14,055 bases of DNA from positions 1 to 14,055 of the forward strand of contig VGAU01000019.1 of assembly GCA_016870675.1 (NCBI GenBank), written 5' to 3'. A model generated the notes under the pieces. That model searched no databases. It was not told the DNA's origin and saw nothing but the letters and a program-made list of their open reading frames with translations. Position 1 is the stretch's first letter. Every line of letters begins with the position of its first letter. The translations under genes were made by a program, and so were the position numbers. This stretch comes from Actinomycetota bacterium. GTDB taxonomy: Bacteria > Actinomycetota > Humimicrobiia > Humimicrobiales > Humimicrobiaceae. Positions 7,289 to 14,055 of this stretch are shown here, piece after piece.

Positions 7289-7663
7289 TTTTTCTCTAAA
7301 GAAAATAATTTTAGAAACTACTATACTGATAATGCTGATAACTATAGAGCTCCAGACATATCCCCAGAAACCCTCTATTTCCAATCCTTTAATAATTGAA
7401 TCTACAATCCATAACATACCCGCATTTATAATAATATTGAAAAGTCCCAGAGTTAATATATTAATGGGCAGAGATAAGATTTTAACAATAGGCTTAACCA
7501 GTAGATTAAATAAACCCAGAAGTAAACCAGCAAGAAAAGCAATCTTAAATTTATCCCAGGTAGTATCTCCTGATATATATATAAATGGTAAAAAATATGA
7601 AGCAACTGCTATAGAAAAAGTAAGTATCACCCAATCTAAAAACCATTTTAGCAAATTGACCAC
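7280..7663 (-). CDS. YvlD / phage holin family 4 small integral membrane protein
   Basis: A 127-residue hydrophobic protein with four predicted membrane helices (about 5-28, 38-58, 64-90 and 96-120) and a charged cytoplasmic tail (FFREKKD). The central stretch GLFNLLVKPIVKILSLPIN followed by ILTLGLFNIIINAGMLWIV is characteristic of the family often named phage_holin_4_2 or YvlD. Despite the name, members are widespread chromosomal proteins; a link to lysis is not established and their role is unclear. The start is GTG at 7663, 8 bp after the uvrC stop, with AAAGGA overlapping the uvrC end only 4 nt from the GTG; a TTG at 7654 preceded by AAGGTGG is an alternative. The tight spacing places it in the uvr transcript. 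From memory, yvlD of B. subtilis also lies in the uvrA neighbourhood. Confidence 0.82.
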   Translation of the reverse strand: MVNLLKWFLDWVILTFSIAVASYFLPFIYISGDTTWDKFKIAFLAGLLLGLFNLLVKPIVKILSLPINILTLGLFNIIINAGMLWIVDSIIKGLEIEGFWGYVWSSIVISIISIVVSKIIFFREKKD

Positions 7664-7671
7664 CTTATCCT

Positions 7672-9558
7672 TTATCTATGGATATTTCTATATATATTAG
7701 CTGCATCTTTATAATTTAATCCCTTTATATTCATCAAATCCTTTATGGTCTTGCTTTTTAACTCTTCAATTGAGCTTATGCTTTCAAAAATATATTTCTT
7801 CTTTTTTTCTCCTATACCCTTTATCCCGTCCAGCAGAGAATCAGTCATACTCCTACCCCTTAACCGCCTGTGATAGTTCACAGCAAACCTGTGAGCTTCA
7901 TCCCTGACTTTTATAAGAACGCGCATATAATTATCACTTAAATCGAGCTTAATCCCATCAGGATATTTGCTGCAGAATATTGTTTCTTCTTTTTTTGCAA
8001 TGCTGATGATATCAATATCCTGTATTTTTCTTTCACTTATTAATTTACTTGCAGTATTAAATTGCGCCTTGCCGCCATCGATTATTATTAAATCTGGTTT
8101 TTCATAGAAGCTGTTTCCTTTTTTTATTTCCCCACCTTCCAGATACCTTAACCTTCTGGTGACAATTTCTCCTATCATTCTGCAATCATCCTGACTGGCT
8201 ACAGTTTTTATTTTAAAATATCTATAATCATTCGTTAGTAGTTTACCATCCAGAGCAACAGACATTGATCCCGCAGGGAATGTATTTTTTAGATTGGAAA
8301 TATCAAAACATTCTATTCTTCTGGGAATATTCACCAGTCCAAGAACTTCCTTTAACTTGACAAAGTTTTTATAAATCTTACTGTGCCCGGTATTTTTTTC
8401 AAACTTTTTTTTCTCCAGGTATAACTTTGAATTTCTTACTACCATCTCCATTATTTTTTTCTTCTCACCAATTTTTGGAACACTTATTTCAATCTTTCCA
8501 CCTTTCTTTTCAGTCAGCCACTTTGATATCAATTCTGTGTTTTTAATCTCAAAAGGACAGAAAATCTTAGAGGGAATATCGTTTATATTTGAATAATAAT
8601 TTTCAATAAAGTTGGATAAAATTTCTTCATCATTAAAATATCTGGTGTTATTTATAGTAAAATTACTAACAACTGCCAGTACTCCTGATCTATAAGTAAA
8701 TAGACTTATAGCTGCGTCATCTGCATCTCTGGCAGTAGAAATAAAGTCCCATGTACTTTCAGCGGTAAAAAATATTTTTTGGTCCTTATGAAGTTTATTA
8801 AAATCCTCTATTTTATTCCTAAGTTCTGCTGCTTTTTCAAATTCTCTATTCTTTGAATACTGCTCCATTTTTGCTTTTAACCAGTCAATAATAGTTTTAT
8901 CTTTTCCCTTTAGAAATAGCATTATAAAGTCAATATTCTTGCGATATTCTTCTTGAGAAACATTGCCATCACACGGAGCCAGGCATAATTTAATATGGTA
9001 ATTGAGACAGGGCATATTTGTACTTTTACCTGGACTGGCTTTCTTGCAATCCCTTACAGGAAATATTCTTCTCAAATATTCAAGAGTTTTTCTTACAGCT
9101 CCTGCATCAGTATAAGGCCCGAAATATTTTGCACCCTTAATGTTTCTATCTCTGGTTAAAAACACTCTTGGAAATTTTTCACCAGTTGTAACCGCAATAA
9201 ACGGATATGACTTATCATCTTTTAAATCTATATTATATTTTGGTTTATTTTTCTTAATTAAACTACCTTCAAGTATTAACGCTTCTGTTTCATTATCTGT
9301 GACTATATAATCTATGGATTTAATTTTTTTTGCAAAATTTAAAGGCTTAGCATATAAAAAATTATCACTTTTATCTTGAAAATAGCTTTTTACCCGGCTG
9401 TAAAGATTTTTTGCTTTACCAATATAGATGATTTTGCCTTTAGAATTTTTAAAAATATACACTCCGGACTTCTTCGGCAGTATCTTTAAAAGTTCCTTTA
9501 TTTTATACCCCTGATAATTATTTTCATTTATTTTTTTATCTACTGCTACCGTATTCAT
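7672..9558 (-). CDS. uvrC: Excinuclease ABC subunit C
   Basis: Endonuclease of nucleotide excision repair that makes the 3' and then the 5' cut around a lesion marked by UvrB. Domains of the 628-residue protein in order: the GIY-YIG nuclease (about 30-110, with SGVYIF, YIGKAKNLYSRV and TDNETEALILE) for the 3' cut; four cysteines at 171, 184, 192 and 196, the set reported to hold an iron-sulfur cluster in E. coli UvrC; a UVR motif (about 225-257, REFEKAAELRNKIEDF) that binds UvrB; the RNase H-like domain (ECFDISN, LIIIDGGKAQ, RDEAHRFAVNYHR) for the 5' cut; and C-terminal helix-hairpin-helix DNA-binding repeats (LLDGIKGIGEKKK, MNIKGLNYKDA). The ATG at 9558 overlaps uvrA by 23 bp and has AAGGA 8 nt upstream, supporting this start and translational coupling. 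Confidence 0.97.
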   Translation of the reverse strand: MNTVAVDKKINENNYQGYKIKELLKILPKKSGVYIFKNSKGKIIYIGKAKNLYSRVKSYFQDKSDNFLYAKPLNFAKKIKSIDYIVTDNETEALILEGSLIKKNKPKYNIDLKDDKSYPFIAVTTGEKFPRVFLTRDRNIKGAKYFGPYTDAGAVRKTLEYLRRIFPVRDCKKASPGKSTNMPCLNYHIKLCLAPCDGNVSQEEYRKNIDFIMLFLKGKDKTIIDWLKAKMEQYSKNREFEKAAELRNKIEDFNKLHKDQKIFFTAESTWDFISTARDADDAAISLFTYRSGVLAVVSNFTINNTRYFNDEEILSNFIENYYSNINDIPSKIFCPFEIKNTELISKWLTEKKGGKIEISVPKIGEKKKIMEMVVRNSKLYLEKKKFEKNTGHSKIYKNFVKLKEVLGLVNIPRRIECFDISNLKNTFPAGSMSVALDGKLLTNDYRYFKIKTVASQDDCRMIGEIVTRRLRYLEGGEIKKGNSFYEKPDLIIIDGGKAQFNTASKLISERKIQDIDIISIAKKEETIFCSKYPDGIKLDLSDNYMRVLIKVRDEAHRFAVNYHRRLRGRSMTDSLLDGIKGIGEKKKKYIFESISSIEELKSKTIKDLMNIKGLNYKDAANIYRNIHR

Positions 9559-12406
9559 ACAGTTGTTCCTTAATCAAATTTTTATCCATATACATCTTTA
9601 GAAAATTTCCTGTGTAAGAATTTTTGTTTTCTGCCACTTCTTCTGGAGTCCCCTGGGCAATAATTCTTCCGCCTTTATTTCCCCCTTCAGGCCCAAGGTC
9701 TATAATATAATCAGCAGTTTTAATCACTTCAAGATTATGCTCAATTACCAGCACAGTATTTCCTGCATTAACTAATCTTTTCAATATTGCCAGTAATTTA
9801 TTTATATCATCAAAATGCAGTCCAGTAGTGGGCTCATCCAGCAGATATAAAGTATTGCCTGTACTCTTTTTTGAAAGTTCTGTAGAAAGTTTGACCCTCT
9901 GTGCCTCTCCACCCGATAAGGTTGTAGAAGGCTGCCCTAATTTAATATACCCCAAACCTACATCATTAATTAATTCCAGTTTTTTGCTGATTCTTGGAAT
10001 ATTTTTAAAAAGGTTCATGGCTTCTTCAACAGTCATATTCAGAACACCATCAATATTTTTTTCTTTGTATTTTATTTCTAAAGTTTCGCGATTAAATCTC
10101 TTGCCTTTACAAACTTCACAGGGGACATAAACATCAGGTAGAAAATGCATCTCTATTTTAATAAGACCATCCCCGTTACAAGCTTCACATCTTCCACCTT
10201 TTACATTAAAACTAAACCTGCCCGGCTTATAGCCCTTAATTCTGGAATCATGCGTTTTTGAAAACAACTCCCTGATATAAGTAAAAACACCTGTATATGT
10301 TGCCGGATTTGAGCGTGGAGTTCTTCCTATTGGTGACTGATCAATAACAATCACTTTATCCAGATTCTCGTAATTGAGTATTCCGTCATGCGCACCGGCA
10401 CTGCGGTTTGTTCTCATCAGCAAATTGGAAAGAGATGGATATAATATTTCATTTACAAGGGTACTTTTACCAGACCCGGAAACTCCGGTTACTGCAATTA
10501 ATTTTCCTAAATCTATATGGACATCAATGTTTTTTAAGTTATGTTCCCTGGCACCTTTAATAATTATATATTTACCGCTTCCGTTCCTCCTTATTTCGGG
10601 TATCGGTATAAATCTTTCTCCGCTCAGATATTTTCCGGTTATGGATCTATCACAGTTATATATGCCATCCAGTTTTCCGCTGAATACAATTTCTCCACCA
10701 TGTATGCCGGCTCCTGGTCCTATGTCAACTACAAAATCTGAATTTCTTATGGTTTCCTCGTCATGTTCTACTACTATTATGGTATTTCCCAGATCTCTTA
10801 GACGCTTCAGGGCATTTATTAACTTTTTATTATCTCTCTGGTGAAGACCGATACTTGGTTCATCAAGTATGTATAGAACTCCTACCAGTCCTGACCCGAT
10901 CTGTGTGGCCAATCTTATCCTCTGGGATTCACCTGCGGATAAAGTGCTGGATTTCCTATTCAGAGTCAGGTAACTAAGCCCCACATCTTTTAAAAAATTC
11001 AGGCGTTCGATAATTTCTTTAATCAGTCTTTCACCTATTATTTTTTCTCTTTCAGTCAATTTAAGCGATCTTAACCACTCAATACCCTCTTCAATTGTTT
11101 TTTCACAAAAGTCAGCTATAGATAACGAACTAATTTTAACTGCCAGGATTTCCCGCCGGAGTCTTTTACCGTTACATCCACTGCATGGTCTGCTGCTTAT
11201 CATTTTCTCTATTTTAATTCTTTGACTCTCAGATTCTGTCTCCAGATATCTTCTACTCAAATTATTTACAAGACCCTCAAATTTTAGATAATAATGTCTT
11301 AATTTACCCTTATAATTTATATAATTAATTTTTATCAGTTTTCCATCAGTCCCAAATAAGATTATCTTTTTTGCATATTCATCAAGATTCTTAAAAGGAG
11401 TATTTAAATTGAACCTATATTCTTCAGCCAGACTTCTCATTAACTGGGAATAATAATTTGAATAACTCATATTAAAGAAAGGAATAGCTCCATCCATTAT
11501 ACTTAACTCAGGATGCTCTACAATTAAATCAGGATCTATTTCCTTACTAATACCCAGACCGCCACACTCCCTGCAGGCTCCATAAGGGCTGTTAAAAGAA
11601 AACATCCTGGGGGTAAGTTCCTCAAAATCTATTTCACAATCTACGCAGGAAAAATTTTCAGAGAAGCTGTGTATTTCTCCGGAATCCAGCAGTTGAATAT
11701 ATACAACGCCGCTGCTTTCTTTAAGCGATATTTCAATATCTTCAGAAAGCCTTTTTTTTATATCCGGTTTTATTTTTAGCCTGTCAACTATAACTTCAAT
11801 ATTATGTTTAACGTTTTTATCTAATTTAAAATCAAAGTCTTCCTCTAGTTCATAAACCCTGCCGTCTATTCTGACTCTTGCATATCCGCTCTTCTTGACA
11901 TTTTCGAAAGTCTTTATATATTCACCCTTTCTGCCCCTTATAATAGGTGAAAGGACCTGGAATTTCATTCCTTCAGGTAATTCCATTACTCTATCCACTA
12001 TTTGATCTACTGTCTGTCTGGTTATGAGCTTACCGCACCTATGACAATAAGGTATCCCAATTCGAGCATATAGAACCCTGAGATAATCATATATCTCAGT
12101 AATAGTTCCTACTGTAGACCTGGGATTTTTAGAAACACCTTTCTGATTTATGGATACTGCTGGTGATAAGCCCTCTATTAAATCAACATCGGGTTTTTCC
12201 ATCTGTCCCAGAAACTGTCTTGCATAAGAAGAAAGTGATTCTACATATCTTCTCTGTCCTTCAGCATAAATGGTGTCAAATGCCAGTGATGATTTTCCTG
12301 ATCCGCTTACGCCGGTGAAAACTATAAACTTGTTTCTAGGGATTCTTAAATTTATATTTTTAAGATTATGCTCCCTGGCACCCTTTATTATTATTTCTTC
12401 TTTCAT
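9536..12406 (-). CDS. uvrA: Excinuclease ABC subunit A
   Basis: Dimeric ABC-type ATPase that recognises distorted DNA and loads UvrB. At 956 residues it is slightly longer than usual (about 940). The protein holds two ABC modules: Walker A GVSGSGKS at 32-39 and 641-648, signatures LSAGE (489-493) and LSGGE (830-834), and Walker B segments LYILDEPS (about 511) and LYLLDEPT (about 853). Paired cysteines at 121/124, 254/257, 278/281, 408/411, 740/743 and 763/766 include the zinc-module ligands. The internal duplication is plain: IIIKGAREHNLKNI occurs at 5-18 and 614-627. The first signature has Ala in place of the second Gly. The ATG at 12406 is 5 bp after the uvrB stop and has a poor ribosome site, so reinitiation from uvrB is likely. 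Confidence 0.98.
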   Translation of the reverse strand: MKEEIIIKGAREHNLKNINLRIPRNKFIVFTGVSGSGKSSLAFDTIYAEGQRRYVESLSSYARQFLGQMEKPDVDLIEGLSPAVSINQKGVSKNPRSTVGTITEIYDYLRVLYARIGIPYCHRCGKLITRQTVDQIVDRVMELPEGMKFQVLSPIIRGRKGEYIKTFENVKKSGYARVRIDGRVYELEEDFDFKLDKNVKHNIEVIVDRLKIKPDIKKRLSEDIEISLKESSGVVYIQLLDSGEIHSFSENFSCVDCEIDFEELTPRMFSFNSPYGACRECGGLGISKEIDPDLIVEHPELSIMDGAIPFFNMSYSNYYSQLMRSLAEEYRFNLNTPFKNLDEYAKKIILFGTDGKLIKINYINYKGKLRHYYLKFEGLVNNLSRRYLETESESQRIKIEKMISSRPCSGCNGKRLRREILAVKISSLSIADFCEKTIEEGIEWLRSLKLTEREKIIGERLIKEIIERLNFLKDVGLSYLTLNRKSSTLSAGESQRIRLATQIGSGLVGVLYILDEPSIGLHQRDNKKLINALKRLRDLGNTIIVVEHDEETIRNSDFVVDIGPGAGIHGGEIVFSGKLDGIYNCDRSITGKYLSGERFIPIPEIRRNGSGKYIIIKGAREHNLKNIDVHIDLGKLIAVTGVSGSGKSTLVNEILYPSLSNLLMRTNRSAGAHDGILNYENLDKVIVIDQSPIGRTPRSNPATYTGVFTYIRELFSKTHDSRIKGYKPGRFSFNVKGGRCEACNGDGLIKIEMHFLPDVYVPCEVCKGKRFNRETLEIKYKEKNIDGVLNMTVEEAMNLFKNIPRISKKLELINDVGLGYIKLGQPSTTLSGGEAQRVKLSTELSKKSTGNTLYLLDEPTTGLHFDDINKLLAILKRLVNAGNTVLVIEHNLEVIKTADYIIDLGPEGGNKGGRIIAQGTPEEVAENKNSYTGNFLKMYMDKNLIKEQLYEYGSSR

Positions 12407-12411
12407 AAGTA

Positions 12412-14055
12412 TTATCTTTTAACCTCTATATTAGTTATTTTTTTTATTCTCTTTATTTCATCCCTGATAGCAGCAGCCTTTTCAAAATTCAATTCCCTTG
12501 CTTCCAGGTACATTTCCTCTTCCAGGCCACTTATTATAGTAGCTGCTTTAGAAGGGTTCATATCCAGCAATTTATATTCGCTGAATCTTTTTTTCTGTTC
12601 ACTAACTTTAAAATCAGCTCTCACTTCCTTTTTGGTCTTTATCCCTCTGTTATATAATATGTCAGATATGGTTTTATTTATAGTTTTCGGTGTAATATTA
12701 TGCTTCTTATTATATTCAATTTGCAGGTCTCTTCTCCTGTCGGTTTCAGATAGCGCATTTTTTATGGCATTAGTTATATTATCAGCATACATTATAACTT
12801 TTCCGTTAACATTTCTTGATGCCCTTCCAATAGTCTGTATAAGTGATATTTCTGACCTTAGAAACCCCTCTTTGTCTGCATCTAATATAGCAACCAATGA
12901 TACTTCCGGGAGATCTAATCCTTCCCTCAGTAAATTTATTCCCACCAGCACATCGAATTCTCCAGTCCGCAGCCCCCTTAATATTTCCACTCTTTCCAAC
13001 GTTTCTATAGTGGAATGTAAATACCTGACCTTAATTTTTTTACCCGATAGATAATCAGTAAGGTCTTCTGCCATTCTTTTAGTGAGAGTAGTTACCAGAA
13101 CCCTTTCACCTCTACTCACGACTTTCTTTATCTCATATATTAGATCATCTATCTGACCTCTTGTTTTTCTTACAGAGACTTCTGGATCTACCAGGCCGGT
13201 AGGCCTTATTATTTGTTCCGCTATCTGACTGCTCGCTTTTCTCTCGTAGGGACCCGGTGTAGCTGAAGTAAATATCACTCTACTGACTTTTAATTCAAAT
13301 TCTTCAAATTTTAATGGTCTATTATCTAAAGCTGAAGGAAGTCTAAATCCATAGTCTACCAGAGTTTGCTTTCTTGAGCGATCACCTTCATACATTCCCC
13401 TTATCTGAGGAATTGCAATATGTGATTCATCAATAACCACAAGAAAATCATCAGGGAAAAAATCCAGTAAGGTATTAGGCGCTTCTCCTGGTTTTTTTCC
13501 TAATATATGCCTTGAATAATTCTCAATACCACCACAAAATCCTAATTCTTCTATCATTTCCATATCATATCTTGTTCTTGATTCTATTCTCTGAGCTTCA
13601 AGCAGCTTATTCTGGTTTTTAAAATACTTTATTCTTTCCCCAAGCTCTTCTTCAATGGTCTCTAGAGCTTTGCCAACCCATTCTACAGTTGCTAAAAAAT
13701 GAGTGGCTGGCGATATAATATATGCTTCTTTCTCTTCATAAATCTCTCCTGACACAGGATTAAACTCGACAATTCTTTCTAATTCATCTCCTAAAAGCTG
13801 CAATCTTACAGCCTTGTCCTGATATGCCGGGAATATTTCAATTGTATCCCCTTTGACTCTGAATTTACCATTGGAAAAATCATAATCATTTCTTTCATAT
13901 CTTATATTGACCAACCTATCTATTATCTCCTCTCTTGGAAATTCTTCTCCCAGCCTTAAAATAATTCTCTGTCTTCCGTATTCAGAAGGTGATCCCAGAC
14001 CATATATACAGGAAACGCTTGCAACTGCTATAACGTCATTTCTGGTATAGAGAGA
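12412..14055 (-). CDS. uvrB: Excinuclease ABC subunit B, N-terminus cut by window edge
   Basis: Helicase-like subunit that verifies damage and positions UvrC. The frame is open to the right edge, giving 547 residues. The first, SLYTRNDVIAVASVSCIYGLGS, is well inside UvrB, so about 110-120 residues including Walker A and most of the beta-hairpin lie outside. Further motifs: IDESH (about 208-212), TSATPGPYE, the motif IV-like VLVTTLTKRMAEDL, INLLREGLDLPEVSL, the motif VI stretch SLIQTIGRASRN, and a C-terminal UVR motif (about 509-542, LEARELNFEKAAAIRDEI) that contacts UvrC. A TTG at 13914 is only an internal codon, not the start. uvrA follows after 5 bp. Any promoter or SOS-type operator lies beyond the window. 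Confidence 0.97.
   Translation of the reverse strand, partial: SLYTRNDVIAVASVSCIYGLGSPSEYGRQRIILRLGEEFPREEIIDRLVNIRYERNDYDFSNGKFRVKGDTIEIFPAYQDKAVRLQLLGDELERIVEFNPVSGEIYEEKEAYIISPATHFLATVEWVGKALETIEEELGERIKYFKNQNKLLEAQRIESRTRYDMEMIEELGFCGGIENYSRHILGKKPGEAPNTLLDFFPDDFLVVIDESHIAIPQIRGMYEGDRSRKQTLVDYGFRLPSALDNRPLKFEEFELKVSRVIFTSATPGPYERKASSQIAEQIIRPTGLVDPEVSVRKTRGQIDDLIYEIKKVVSRGERVLVTTLTKRMAEDLTDYLSGKKIKVRYLHSTIETLERVEILRGLRTGEFDVLVGINLLREGLDLPEVSLVAILDADKEGFLRSEISLIQTIGRASRNVNGKVIMYADNITNAIKNALSETDRRRDLQIEYNKKHNITPKTINKTISDILYNRGIKTKKEVRADFKVSEQKKRFSEYKLLDMNPSKAATIISGLEEEMYLEARELNFEKAAAIRDEIKRIKKITNIEVKR

Noticed and set aside
7280..7663. Reading the holin-family gene as a prophage remnant
   Set aside because: No other phage gene is near, and it is embedded in a housekeeping operon; the family is mostly chromosomal despite its name.
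10374..10844. Open frame of 156 codons on the plus strand opposite uvrA
   Set aside because: Antisense shadow of the second ABC module; no family resemblance.
12368..13054. Open frame of 228 codons on the plus strand opposite uvrB and the start of uvrA
   Set aside because: It lies wholly antisense to clear uvrB and uvrA coding sequence, with a Ser/Ile/Leu-rich translation and no recognisable motif.
13912..13914. TTG as the start of uvrB
   Set aside because: The frame continues upstream to the window edge with conserved UvrB sequence (YTRNDVIAVASVSCIYGLG), so the TTG is an internal Leu codon.

Overview
This window is a compact, low-GC bacterial chromosome segment (by eye roughly one third G+C). 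All eleven genes lie on the minus strand, so transcription runs from the right edge to the left. Almost everything is core housekeeping. No RNA gene, CRISPR array, insertion sequence, prophage, toxin or defence gene was seen. The host could not be placed with confidence. The gene order (uvr genes, rapZ, then gap-pgk-tpiA and secG) recalls Actinobacteria. The low GC, the A+T-rich spacers and the cofactor-independent phosphoglycerate mutase in the gap cluster look more like Firmicutes. A low-GC anaerobe, or a deep-branching or uncultured Actinobacteriota or Firmicutes-like lineage, fits both; this is inference.

Right part (about 14055 to 6326): a DNA-repair block uvrB (N-terminus cut by the window edge), uvrA and uvrC, followed by a YvlD/phage-holin-4-like membrane protein and rapZ. 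uvrB-uvrA are 5 bp apart, uvrA-uvrC overlap by 23 bp and uvrC is 8 bp from the membrane-protein gene, so these four almost certainly share one transcript. rapZ follows after 57 bp. UvrA and UvrB find DNA damage and UvrC makes both incisions, so the full excinuclease would be produced from one locus.

Middle part (6325 to 1490): a 193-bp A+T-rich spacer with a plausible promoter, then gap, pgk, tpiA and gpmI, which encode the trunk of lower glycolysis and gluconeogenesis from triose phosphates to 2-phosphoglycerate. A strong 12-bp RNA hairpin separates gap from pgk, tpiA and gpmI overlap by 11 bp, and a weak terminator-like hairpin follows gpmI. Enolase, often the next gene, is absent.

Left part (1489 to 1): secG, a membrane subunit of the Sec translocon, then, after a 92-bp spacer with a possible promoter, the N-terminal two-thirds or so of an oligopeptide-type ABC transporter substrate-binding lipoprotein that runs off the left edge.

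No new multi-gene system is visible. The points most worth checking are the gap-pgk hairpin, the direct rapZ-gap junction without yvcK and whiA, the one-locus uvrBAC arrangement with its small membrane protein, and the missing enolase.
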